From the IMG/VR virus record IMGVR_UViG_3300028883_000312, positions 1 to 54,816 of that record: DNA of 54,816 nucleotides. One strand, given 5' to 3'. The notes under the pieces were generated by a model. The model did not search any database. It was not told where the DNA came from and worked only from the letters and a program-made list of their open reading frames with translations. Shown piece after piece: positions 15,938-27,100 of the stretch. How positions within the stretch are numbered: position 1 is the first letter of the stretch; each line of letters opens with the position of its first letter. Source of the stretch: a virus. The position numbers and the translations under genes are program-made.

Positions 15938-18610
15938 ATGGCAAACATTGCCCTGCTGGCTTTTAACCGGGGGCTGGTGTCGAAGCTAGCCCTGGCCCGC
16001 ACGGACATCGAACGGGTTGCCCTTTCCGCCGAGACTATGACCAACTGGATACCCAGGATATTGGGTTCCATGATCCTGCGTCCTGGGAGAAAGTATCTGG
16101 GCACGTCCCTGGATGACAACGCCGCCAATTACCTGCCTTTTATCTTCCGCACCAGCGACAAGGCTGCGATCGAGGTGACTGACCTTAACGTCCGTGTGTG
16201 GGTGAACGATGCGCTGGTGACGCGGGCCAGCGTTTCCACGTCAGTCACTAACAGCGGCTTTGACTCGGACGTGACAAGCTGGACGGACAACGACGAATCT
16301 GGCGCCACGTCAGTCTGGGTGACGGGTGGCTATCTGGGGCTGACCGGGAACAGTACCGCGACCAACGCCGCCAAACGGGAGCAACAGATCACCGTTGCCG
16401 GCGCAGACCAGGGGGTAGAGCATGCCCTGCGCATTGTTATCGAGCGCGGTCCTGTGACCCTGCGCGTGGGTTCTACTTCTGGGGATGATGATTATATCGC
16501 GGAGACTACCCTGCGCACGGGGGAGCATTCCCTGGCCCTGACCCCGACCGGGGACTTTTATATCGAATTCTCCTCACGCCTTAAACGACAAGTGCTGGTC
16601 AATTCATGCACTGTCGAATCCTCTGGGTTCATGGCGATTACCGCACCGTGGGCTGAGGCTGATCTTGGGAAGCTGCGATACGACCAGTCCGGGGACATTG
16701 TGTTTATCGCCTGTGATGGGTATCAGCAGTATCAAATCGAGCGCCGGTCCACCACGTCATGGTCTGTCGTTAAGTACGAGCCCGAGGATGGCCCGTTCCG
16801 CAATATCAATGTCAGCACAGTGACGATCACGCCTGGCGCCCTTTCCGGTAACACGACGTTGACCGCCTCCAAGCCAATATTCAAGAGCGATCATGTGGGG
16901 GCGTTGTTCCGCCTAGCCTCAAGTGGGCAGAAGGTCGAGGCCGATGTCACAGCGGAGAATCAGTTTACCAGCGCGATCAAGGTGACTGGCGTGGACTCTC
17001 AGCGCGTGTTTACCATTATCCGTGCTGGAACATGGAGCGCGACTGTCACTCTGCAGCGCTCACTGACATCAGATTCCGGGCCGTGGGAAGATGTGACCAC
17101 GTATACGACCAATGCGACGATCACCTATGACGATGGCCTGGACAACCAGATCGCGTGGTATCGCATCGGGGTCAAGACCGGAAACTTCACGTCTGGGACC
17201 GTCGAGCTGACCCTGGACTATGCCATTGGCTCGGTATTAGGCATTTCCCGGATAACAGGATATACGAGCAGTACCGTGGTCGATGTGGAGGTTATTGTTG
17301 ATTTTGGCAAGACCGATGCGACCGAGGACTGGTATGAGGGAATATGGTCTACCCTGCGCGGGTATCCTACCGCTGTGAGACTTGCGGAAGGCAGGTTGTG
17401 GTGGTTCGGTCGCGATAAGGTCAATGGCTCGGTCTCTGACAGTTTTGACTCTTTCGATGACAATGTGGAGGGAGATTCCGGGCCGATCAACCGTACAGTC
17501 GGGGGCGGAGCGGTCGATACCATCAACTGGGCGATGTCACTGCAGCGGCTGATCATCGGGGCGGAGGGGGCGGAGTTTCAATGCAAGTCCTCGTCCTTCG
17601 ATGAGATTCTTACCCCGACCAATTTCAATCCCAAGCTGGCATCAACCCAGGGTTCTGCCGCGGTCGGTAGTGAGCAGATCGACAAGATTGGTGTCTATGC
17701 GCAGCGCGGCGGGACACGACTGATGGAAATTTCGCTGGGCGATGACCTGGAGTATGGATCGAATGACCTGAGCCTATTAAATCCAGAAGTCTGTAAACCC
17801 AGGATCGTGCGTATCGCGGTACAACGCCAACCGGACACCCGGATACATTGTGTCTTGTCCGATGGGACCGTGGCCATGATGGTGTTCGACCGGGCGGAGA
17901 AAGTACAGTGCTGGCTCAAGATCACGACCAATGGGCTGATCGAGGATGTTCTTGTGTTGCCGGGTGACGAGGGTGACGATGAGGACCAAGTGTATTATCA
18001 CGTCAACCGGACGATCAATGGGGCGACGGCGCGCTATCTCGAGAAGTGGGCGTTAGAATCGGAGTGCGAGGGGTCTACCCTGAGCCGTAACCTGGATTCC
18101 TACGTGGAGTACTCCGGGGTATCGACCACGACCATCGGCGTACCCCATCTTGAGGGGGAGACCGTGGCCGTCTGGGCCAATGGCAAAGACCTTGGGACGT
18201 ATACTGTGAGCAGTGGGCAGATTACCGGGCTGTCAGAGGCCGTGACCGGCGCGATTGTCGGACAGACGTACACAGCTCAATGGAAATCCACGAAACTGGC
18301 CTATGCGATTCCAAGTGGGACGACATTACTCAGGAAAAAACGCATTACCCATCTTGGGGTGATTTTGCTCAATACTCACTATCAAGGCCTCAAGTACGGC
18401 CCGGATTTTGATACCCTGGATAATATGCCGCTGGTGAAGGACGGCGCGAACCAAGCCGATGACACGGTACACAGCACGTATGATGAAGAGCCCTTTGAGT
18501 TCCAGGGGACGTGGGATTCTGATGCGCGGTTATGTTTACAGGCAACCGCCCCAAGACCGGTCAATATTCTGGCAGCCGTATTAGAGGTGGAATCGCATGG
18601 AAAAGGCTGA
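15938..18610 (+). CDS. Tail tubular protein B-like (T7 gp12 type)
   Basis: An 890-residue tail nozzle protein. FNRGLVSKLALARTDIERV, TMTNWIPRILGSMILRPGRK and YLPFIFRTSDKAAIEV are typical of the N-terminus of this family, and LTPTNFNPKLASTQGSAAVG lies in its conserved centre. It is large and beta-rich, with the usual order after protein A. It forms the short tail tube with the fibre attached. Confidence 0.88.
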   Translation: MANIALLAFNRGLVSKLALARTDIERVALSAETMTNWIPRILGSMILRPGRKYLGTSLDDNAANYLPFIFRTSDKAAIEVTDLNVRVWVNDALVTRASVSTSVTNSGFDSDVTSWTDNDESGATSVWVTGGYLGLTGNSTATNAAKREQQITVAGADQGVEHALRIVIERGPVTLRVGSTSGDDDYIAETTLRTGEHSLALTPTGDFYIEFSSRLKRQVLVNSCTVESSGFMAITAPWAEADLGKLRYDQSGDIVFIACDGYQQYQIERRSTTSWSVVKYEPEDGPFRNINVSTVTITPGALSGNTTLTASKPIFKSDHVGALFRLASSGQKVEADVTAENQFTSAIKVTGVDSQRVFTIIRAGTWSATVTLQRSLTSDSGPWEDVTTYTTNATITYDDGLDNQIAWYRIGVKTGNFTSGTVELTLDYAIGSVLGISRITGYTSSTVVDVEVIVDFGKTDATEDWYEGIWSTLRGYPTAVRLAEGRLWWFGRDKVNGSVSDSFDSFDDNVEGDSGPINRTVGGGAVDTINWAMSLQRLIIGAEGAEFQCKSSSFDEILTPTNFNPKLASTQGSAAVGSEQIDKIGVYAQRGGTRLMEISLGDDLEYGSNDLSLLNPEVCKPRIVRIAVQRQPDTRIHCVLSDGTVAMMVFDRAEKVQCWLKITTNGLIEDVLVLPGDEGDDEDQVYYHVNRTINGATARYLEKWALESECEGSTLSRNLDSYVEYSGVSTTTIGVPHLEGETVAVWANGKDLGTYTVSSGQITGLSEAVTGAIVGQTYTAQWKSTKLAYAIPSGTTLLRKKRITHLGVILLNTHYQGLKYGPDFDTLDNMPLVKDGANQADDTVHSTYDEEPFEFQGTWDSDARLCLQATAPRPVNILAAVLEVESHGKG

Positions 18611-18950
18611 GATTGTGAACGCGAATCCTGATCTGATGCAGCGGTTTTATGGGGAGCCGCCGGCAAAGACCGTGCGGGCCAAAGTCGTGGTCCGTGGCGA
18701 GGAGATTCTGGGGGTGGTAGGCACCTACCTGGATGAGGGTCTGACCATCCTATTCTCTGATTACACGGATGAGCTTCGAGCCCATTACAAAGTGGCCCTG
18801 CTCAAATCCGCCAAGGCGGCGTTGCGCACGATAGACAAACGGTTCCCCGTGATTTCCCAGGCGGACCCGGAGATTCCAGGATCAGGGAAGTTATTGCAGC
18901 ATTTAGGTTTTGAGCCTTTGGTCGAGGAGATATACCTATGGCGCAATTAG
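18597..18950 (+). CDS. GNAT-like internal virion protein (T7 gp13-like position)
   Basis: A 117-residue protein overlapping the nozzle gene by 14 bp. ILGVVGTYLDEGLTILFSDY, a central helix and the end SGKLLQHLGFEPLVEEIYLW resemble a reduced GNAT fold, as in small acetyltransferase-like proteins found before internal virion genes in T7-like phages. Enzymatic activity is doubtful. Confidence 0.65.
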   Translation: MEKAEIVNANPDLMQRFYGEPPAKTVRAKVVVRGEEILGVVGTYLDEGLTILFSDYTDELRAHYKVALLKSAKAALRTIDKRFPVISQADPEIPGSGKLLQHLGFEPLVEEIYLWRN

Positions 18951-19435
18951 CGGCACTGATGGGTGGGATGAGCATGCTGGCGAAAGCGCGTGGGGCGATT
19001 GATGCTTCACGGACAGCCGAGTGGTCCGGTGAGCAAGAGCAAATCGCCAAGGAGTATGAAGCGGCGGAACTGGACCGCGCGGCAGGGCAGTCGATTGCTG
19101 CTTCCCAGCGTTCAGCGGCTGAGCAGCGTCGAATTGCCCGTTATGCAAGTTCCCGGACCTTAGCCGTCGCGGCGGCGAGCGGCGGCGCCGATGATCCTGG
19201 CGTGATCAATATCATGGCGGACCTGGATGCAGAAGGGGCTTACAGGGCGGCGGTAGCCATGTACCAGGGTGAGGAGCAGGCCCGGTCCTATCGCACCAGT
19301 GCCAATCTACGCCGGCATGAGGGCAGGCTTGCCAAGGAGGCGGGACAGCAGCGGTCGCGTGCGCTGCGCACCCAGGCCGTGGGGTCACTGATGGAAGGTG
19401 GCGCATCGATGTTCACTAAATTCGGGACAGGATAA
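18938..19435 (+). CDS. Internal virion protein B-like
   Basis: A 165-residue Ala/Arg/Glu-rich helical protein: EQEQIAKEYEAAELDRAAGQ, then RIARYASSRTLAVAAASGG and a second helical half. This pattern belongs to the podovirus internal virion protein next to the lysozyme-like or giant ejection proteins. It is probably ejected into the cell envelope with the DNA. Confidence 0.75.
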   Translation: MAQLAALMGGMSMLAKARGAIDASRTAEWSGEQEQIAKEYEAAELDRAAGQSIAASQRSAAEQRRIARYASSRTLAVAAASGGADDPGVINIMADLDAEGAYRAAVAMYQGEEQARSYRTSANLRRHEGRLAKEAGQQRSRALRTQAVGSLMEGGASMFTKFGTG

Positions 19436-21192
19436 TGCCGAAACTACCCGACGCACAATCGTTAGGACAGCGGCCAACCCCTTCGCCGGCCATGGCCAAT
19501 GCCCGCTATCAGCCTACAACTGGGGCGGAGGATGCCCAGGCGCGGGCTCTGATGGCGTTCGGTGATGATATGGGGCAGGTCAGTGACCAACTGTTCCGTG
19601 CGCAGGAGAAAATAGACACGCTGAGGGCGGAGGAGGCCTTTACCGAGCTACGCAATCAGCAGCTGGACATGACGAACGGGGAGGAGGGCTTTGCCCAGCG
19701 CCGAGGCCGGGATGCCCTGGGTAAACCGTTTATCGATGATTATGTGCAACGCTTCGACACGGCGACAGAGACCATCGGCAATAAGCTGGATGATAGAGCA
19801 CGTAAGCTGTTCAATAAGCGCTCACAAGTCGCAAAATTGCAGTACCGCCAAGACCTGTTGGGGCACTCTGCGAAAGAGGCCGATACCTATGCCCGGCAAG
19901 TGTTCGAGTCCTCTCTGGATAGCGAGATCAAAAACGCCTCCAACCACTGGCAGAATCCCAAGGATGTCGCCTTGTCTCTTGAGCGTATCAAGTTCGTGAT
20001 CAGTGAAGAAGCTGACCGTCTGAACCTGCCGGCCAAGAAAACCAAGGCCTTGAGGGATGATGCGATCTCGAAAGTCCATGCCAATGTGATCGAACGCATG
20101 CTGATCAATGACCAGGATTTGGCGGCATCCGTGTACTACCAGGGGAACAAGAAGCAGGTCATGGGCGATGACGCGGCGCCGATTGAAAAGGCCTTGGCCG
20201 AGGGCAGTCTACGTGGAGAGTCCCGGCGCAGAGCGGATGAGATTTTTGGCAAGTACCAGACCGAGGGGCAGGCCTTGGCCGAAGTGGACAAGATCAAAGA
20301 CCCGAAAGTAGCGGACGCCACTCGTCAACGGGTCAAGCAGAAGTATGCCGACGATCAAAATGAGTACAAGCTGTCCCTGGAAAAAGCGTACACCGATGCC
20401 CTACAGACGGTAGAGGCGTCGGGATCAACGGACAATATCCCTCCCAACAAGTGGGTCAATGTGCTGACCGAGGACCATCGAAAAGCCTTGGAGAAGCGCG
20501 CGGCGGAGATACGTGAGGGGAAAGAGCCTGAGCTAAACAAGGACAAGTGGATGGCCTTCCTGGACCTACCGACGAATAAGTTAGCTGCCCTGAACCAGGA
20601 TGAGGTAGACGTGAATTACTTAATGCACTTTGACCGTGATCGCCGGATTGAAGCGTTAAACCGCTGGCAGTCCGCGCGCAAGTCCTTGCAAGGCGATCCC
20701 ATGGCGAAAGTCGAGCATGCCAGCACGATACAGTTCGATGACATTGTGGACGGCCTGGCCCGACAGATGAATGTCCTGCCCAAAGGGAAGTCAAAAGCCA
20801 AGCTCTCGCAGGAGCAGTGGACGCGCTACAACGCGCTACGCACGGGAGCTGATACAGAGATCAAGCAGTTTGAGCGTAACGAGCTGGGCGGGAAACGCAA
20901 AGCGACCAGTGAAGAGATGACTAAGATCGTCAACCGGGTCATGGCCAAGCAGGTATTTGTCGATGAGTGGGGAACAGACCCACAACGGCCAGTCGTGACC
21001 CTGACAGAGGAGGAGCGTGGTCAAGCGTACATCCCGATCAAAAAGATACCAGCCGAGTCGGTGCTGGCGCTGCGTCGCAAGGCTGAGGAGATGGGTATTA
21101 CCATCAACCAAAGGCAGATTGAGAGAGCGTATGCGGCGGCGGTCATGGACTCGCCGGATGAAGTGATTATTGGCATTTTGGAGGGCAGATAA
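19435..21192 (+). CDS. Internal virion (ejection) protein, coiled coil
   Basis: A 585-residue, strongly charged helical protein. The N-terminus (about residues 20-110) resembles other phage internal virion proteins (DDMGQVSDQLFRAQEKIDTLR). Length and order match the gp15-like core protein of podoviruses. It overlaps the giant gene at ATAATG. No enzyme motif seen. Confidence 0.75.
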   Translation: MPKLPDAQSLGQRPTPSPAMANARYQPTTGAEDAQARALMAFGDDMGQVSDQLFRAQEKIDTLRAEEAFTELRNQQLDMTNGEEGFAQRRGRDALGKPFIDDYVQRFDTATETIGNKLDDRARKLFNKRSQVAKLQYRQDLLGHSAKEADTYARQVFESSLDSEIKNASNHWQNPKDVALSLERIKFVISEEADRLNLPAKKTKALRDDAISKVHANVIERMLINDQDLAASVYYQGNKKQVMGDDAAPIEKALAEGSLRGESRRRADEIFGKYQTEGQALAEVDKIKDPKVADATRQRVKQKYADDQNEYKLSLEKAYTDALQTVEASGSTDNIPPNKWVNVLTEDHRKALEKRAAEIREGKEPELNKDKWMAFLDLPTNKLAALNQDEVDVNYLMHFDRDRRIEALNRWQSARKSLQGDPMAKVEHASTIQFDDIVDGLARQMNVLPKGKSKAKLSQEQWTRYNALRTGADTEIKQFERNELGGKRKATSEEMTKIVNRVMAKQVFVDEWGTDPQRPVVTLTEEERGQAYIPIKKIPAESVLALRRKAEEMGITINQRQIERAYAAAVMDSPDEVIIGILEGR

Positions 21193-24100
21193 TGGGCGAG
21201 CTGTCCAAACTGATCACAGGACCGGCAGAACCCAAAGCCCCTGACCAGCCAACCGGTCTGGCGCAACAGATCCGAGGGGGGCCGAGTGACGCGACGCGCA
21301 TGGACCTGTCGATGAAAAACGCGGAGTCACCGGATACCGCGGCCCGCATCCTCAAAATGCAGCAACGCACAAGACTGCCCCTTGAGGTGATCTCCCAGAA
21401 CCTGGAGATGATTGAGACCGAGGCCAAGTCCAAGGACTTTGACCGCGATGCGTTTGCCCGGGAAAACCCGATTGTCTCGAAATGGTTAGGGGAAAACCCG
21501 CAGCACGCAGCGCTGGCTCAAGATGATTTCAATAATCTGGGTACGTTTGAATGGTTGTTAAAAGCCCCTGCCCGTGCGTTTAAACGCGGACAGCTGCAAG
21601 TCGAGGCCGGCACCCTGTCCTATCAGTCCCTGTACGGCGATCTGACCCCGGAACAAGAGGCCAGGATGAAGGAGGCCCATGAGGGGTCCATGGCTGGCGG
21701 TGAGTTGGGCGCGGAGGGGTTTTTCGGTCGTGCCGCGGTCGGTGGTGCGCAGTACCTGCCTCAGTTCCTGGAGCAGACTAGGCGCGGTGCGGAAACTGGC
21801 CTGACCCTGGGCATGGGGATGGGTGCGATTACTGCTGCAGCAGGACAGGCCGGGCCACAAGTCGCAGCGCCCGAGGAATTGATTACCGTTCCTGCCGCCT
21901 TCTTTGGTGGTCTGGGGGTAGGGATGCTTAGTGAGTCCGCCATGTTCGGTTTTCAGCAAGAGGCGGGGCATGCCTTCCTGGAGTTCAAGGAGTTCAAGGA
22001 TGACCAAGGCCAACCCCTAGACCCGGAAATTGCCAGGGTTGCGGCGATGGTCGCCGGATCGATGAACGCCGCCCTGGAAGCCGTGCAGTTAAAGATATTG
22101 ATCAAGACCATCCCCGGCGCCGACAAGATGCTGGGCCAGGGGCCGAGAGAGGCTATCAAAGCCTCCCTCAGGTCGCCTACGATACGCCAGGCCATGACCG
22201 ATATGTTGAAGGAGTATGGCGGTGCGCTCACGAAAGAAACCGCCACAGAAGTCCTCCAGCGGGCTGTCACGATACTTTCCGGGGAGGTGGGTAAGGCATC
22301 GAGCGGTCAGAACTTCCAGTACAAAGCCCCTGGGGAGATCGGTGAGGAACTACTTGAAGAGGGCGCGGGTGCCGTTGAGTCGTTTTTCTTCCCCTTGATG
22401 CCGGGCCCGGGTGTGCGTGGCGGGATGAACGTGCGTCAAGCGAAACAGGCCAAACAACAACAGCAATACTTTGAAGCGCTCGGAGAAACAGCGGCAAACT
22501 CCAAATTAAGAGAGCGGCTTCCTGAGAAATATCAAGAGGTTATCGACCGTTTGACGAAAGAGGGTCCGGTGGAAACCGTGTATGCGCCGGTCGAATTCTT
22601 CCAGGAATACTGGGAAAGCAAGGGGCTGGACCCCCGGCAGGTAGCCACAGAAATGTTGGGGAATTCTGAGGCGTATGACGAGGCTTTACAGACTGGCGCC
22701 AAACTGGCCATCCCGACAGGTATCTACGCGAGGCGCATTGCCCCGACCGAGCATAATGCCGCCTTCTCCCGCGAAATGACGTTCTCCCCAGACGCATTGA
22801 ACCTACGGGAAACCGAGGAAGTCGAGAAGCAGCTGGGTGAGACTGCCGAGGAGATGGATATTACCGAGCCGTCTACGGACGTGCGCGAGGACGTGCTGGG
22901 GCAATTACAGGGTGCTGGCTTTGATCCTGGGACTGCGGAGGCCTATGCCGACTTGTACGGGTCTACATTCCGCGCCCTGGGTGAGCGTACCGGCCAAGAC
23001 CCCATGGCCTTGTATCAACGCTATGGACTGGGAATAACCCGCCCCCTGCCCGATGTGCTGCAGGATGTGGGCAGAACCGACGCGGTGGACGTGATGCTGG
23101 ACCGGTTGCGCACCGGCAAATTGCCGACCGATACCGAGATTTTTGGCCAGTCCTTGACCCAGTTCCTGAAAAAGCAGGGCGGACTACAGGACCAGGGTGG
23201 AGAATTGGCGGCCCGTGACCTGAAAAAGGCTGTCCGCGGCCTGGTGAAGGAGACCGGACGGACCCTGGATGACGCGGCTGAGGTTGCAGTACAGGCCGGA
23301 TACCTGACCGAGCGTGATCCCAATGCCTTGCTGGCGGCTATCGATAAAGAGCTGGGTGGCCAGGCGGTGTACGCCGGCACTCCTCAGACCACCATGCTGG
23401 ACATGCGCACGGCCATGGAGCAGCTGCAGGAGTACCTGGATGCCGCCAATATCAACCTGGAGGAGACCGACAACGCCACGATCAAAAAGCTGTTGAGAGA
23501 GGCTGGTACCGAGGGGACAGGGCAAGAGCTTGAGCAATCCACCCAGTCCGAAGCCTTCAAAAAATGGTTCGGGGACTCCAAGGTGGTGGATGAGGATGGC
23601 GAGCCATTGGTGGTGTATCACGGCACCACGCATGACATAGAGTCATTTACCCAAGATCGCGGCAACCTGGAGAATGATCTTGGCATAGGTTATTACTTCA
23701 CCACTTCACAGGACGATGTATCAATCAATTACGCAGGCGAGGGTCCAGATTTAACGCAGCGCATTGAGTTGCTTGCCCAGCGCATTGAAAGCGAGCAAGA
23801 GATAGAAATGGACGAGGCGCGCGAGCAGGCGCGGAAACAGTTATCTGGTGGTTCGCCCAATGTCATCCCTGCGTACATATCATTACAGAACCCCGTTATC
23901 TTCGGCGGGGAAAATGAAACCCAGCTTGGCGGTATCGAATTTGATGAGGAAACCGGGGAGGAGTCTGGGCCTGGTGTTGACCTGTTTAATGCTCTTGAGA
24001 TGGTGGCTACAGAATTTGATGATGTTGATGCGCCCAAGATTTGGGATGACATTTCTGACTATGTTATGGATGGCATAGGGGTGAGTGAGTTGTTTGCTCA

Positions 24101-27100
24101 GATTAAAAAATCAGAAGGCGCGGCATATCTTACCAATGAAAACGGTGAACTGGCTGTTGGGGAATATATCCGCCGGGTATTTGAATACTTGGACTATGAC
24201 GGCATTATTGACAACACTGTTGATGAAAAATTTGGTTCATCCAGGAAGATGGGTAAAAAAATGGAGGGCGTTTACCCGGATACTGCGCACATCATTGCCT
24301 TTAAGCCTGAGCAAATCAAATCCGCCATTGGCAACCGAGGCACCTTCGACCCTGCCGACCCGCGCATTCTGTTCCAGGACATGACCGGCTCCCTGGAGGT
24401 ATTTCTTGGCAAACAGGAAACCGCGCGCCAACGTCGCCGGCAAGCCGCCCAACTGACCATCGGCATGAGAACCCAGGATGATAAGGTCATCGCCGGAAAG
24501 CCCGGACAGATGCACTTTAACCTAATGCAGGATCATCCCAAGGCCGCGAAAGGGGCACAGATGGGCTTTGTGGATAAGGATGGAAAATTCTACTCCCGTG
24601 CCGAGGCCGCGCAGGCGTTCGGTGTATCGGACTCCAAAGAGCTGTTCCAGGATGCCCCCATGTTCTACTCCGCTGTGCTGGATGCTGCCGAGGCGATCAA
24701 GCAGCCCAAAGGCAGCCCGGATCAGATGCTGGCTCAGATCAAAAAGACCCCCGGTGTTAAGCAGGAGGAGCTGGACTGGATTGGCCTTGAGGCATGGATG
24801 AAGGAACAGGGCAAGAGCGTGACTAAGCAGGAGGTCGCTGACTTTATCCGTGCCAACCAGATCGAGGTCGAGGAGACCGTGCTTGGCAAGTCGGACGAGC
24901 AGGCAAATCTTGAGGCGGTACAGGACAAGTTTGTAGATGTGTTCATGGCACAGAACTGGGACCGTCGCCAAGCCCGTGAGGCAGCGTATGAGGCTGTGCG
25001 CGGAGAATTCACTAAGGCGCAGATTAAGCGCTTCACTCCTGAGCAGCATGCGGTCATTGCCGAAATCAAAGAGGCCTACGAGGCCAGAGAGGCCGCCGTT
25101 CAGGAAGTTGGAGAAGGACCAACAAAATTCGACGAATACCAGCTACCCGGTGGTGAGAAGTATCGGGAGCTGTTACTGAGGTTGCCTAAACTTGGTGTTT
25201 CCGGTGGACTCAAAGCAATCACGCTGCAAGAGGCGGATGATCTAATAACCAACAACGAGGCGGTGGAAATTAGACGCAATGGCCAGTTTGTTGGCAATGC
25301 TATCAGTGCGTTTGGACTTGATAAATACCGAGAAGATAAAACAGTAACATTCCATCATTATGTGGTGCCTGACGCCAAAGATTTTACCTCTGGCCACTTC
25401 GACCAGCCCAACATCCTTGCCCACATCCGCTTTAACGAGCGCACCGATGCCGAGGGCAAGCGCGTCCTGTTCATTGAGGAAGTGCAGAGTGATTGGCATC
25501 AGAAGGGGCGGAAAGAGGGGTACGATACCGGAGAATCAGCCAAGCAGCTTGATGCGGCCCAAAAAGAACTATCCGAGGCAGAGCAGGCTTATGATGAAAG
25601 AATAAAACAAATACCGAAAAAAGAATTTGCGGCGATGAAGCTATCAGAAGTACAGGCTCTCCAGGAGGCTGAGCGTGTAGCTGCTGCGAAAGAAAAGGTA
25701 TTTAGATTGCAGCGCACGGACGCAGTCCCAGACGCCCCTTTCAAAACCACATGGCCCCTCCTTGCCATGAAACGCATGATCCGCTATGCCGCTGAGAATG
25801 GCTTTGAGCGCATTGCCTGGACGACTGGTGAGCAGCAGGCAGAGCGGTATGATTTGAGTAAGAAGGTCGATGCTATTCAGTACGCTCTGTATGCTGATGA
25901 TGAAGTTGATGTTTACTACATAAAAGACGGTGACCAAAACAAAATAGGACGTTATGCGCTGGACAAACTTCCTGATGTGGTTGGCAAGGATATGGCCGAC
26001 AAAATAGCGGAAGATGTCAAGAAAGGCGAGGTAAATGGAGAATATACCGGCAATGACCTAAAAGTTGGCGGCGAAGGCATGAAGTCCTTTTATGACAAAG
26101 TGCTCCCCAGTGCGATCAACAAGTATGTCAAGAAGTGGGGTGGGAAGGTTGGGATTGGTAAAGTTACAGCAGCGAATCTTGATATAAGTAAACGCCCAAA
26201 TATGGACGAAATAGCAAGAGAAATGTTTGGCGCAAACTTCTACGACATAACAGAGGAACAGTCTCTCGTAGTAAATGAGGAGTCAAGGAAGCGTGAAACA
26301 GAGTGGAATAAATCCCCCGTCGCTGATATGGAGGCTCACTCGCTTAACATTACCCCTGACATGCGCAAGGCCGCTATGGCCGGGCAACCCCTATTCCAAC
26401 GCGGGCCCACCGACAAACGCGGCTCCATCCGTTTTGGTGAGGACCGTCAATTCACTATCTCCCTGTTCGAGAAAGCCGATTTATCGACGTTTCTGCATGA
26501 ATCCGGGCATTTTTACCTGGAAGTGTTGGCGGACTTGGCTACAGCCACTGATGCGCCGACACAGATGCAGGAGGATTTTGGCACCCTGTTGAAATGGCTG
26601 GGAGTGGAAAGCCGGGAACAGATCGGCACGAAACAGCATGAGCAGTTTGCCCGTGGATTCGAGGCCTACCTGATGGAAGGCAAAGCGCCCAGCGCTGACC
26701 TGCGGATGATTTTCGCCAAGTTCCGCGCCTGGCTGGTATCGATCTACCGTCAACTGCGCAAGCTGAATGTCACGCTGAATAATGACGTGAGGGCGGTCAT
26801 GGACCGGATGCTGGCCACAGACGCTGAGATTGAAGCGGCCAAGACCGAGGCCGATACGGCACCGATGTTCACTACCCCAGAACAGGCCGGCATGACCGAT
26901 ATTCAGTTTGAGGCCTATCGCAAGACGATTGAGCAGGCCAATGCCCAGGCTACCGAGGAGCTGGAACAAAAGTTGATGCGCGAGTACCAGCGGGAGCAGC
27001 AAAAATGGTGGAAAGAGGCCTACGCCACGATGCGCAAAGAGGTGGCGGATGAGGTCAATAAACAACCCGCCTATATCGCGCTGGACTTTCTGCAGAAGGG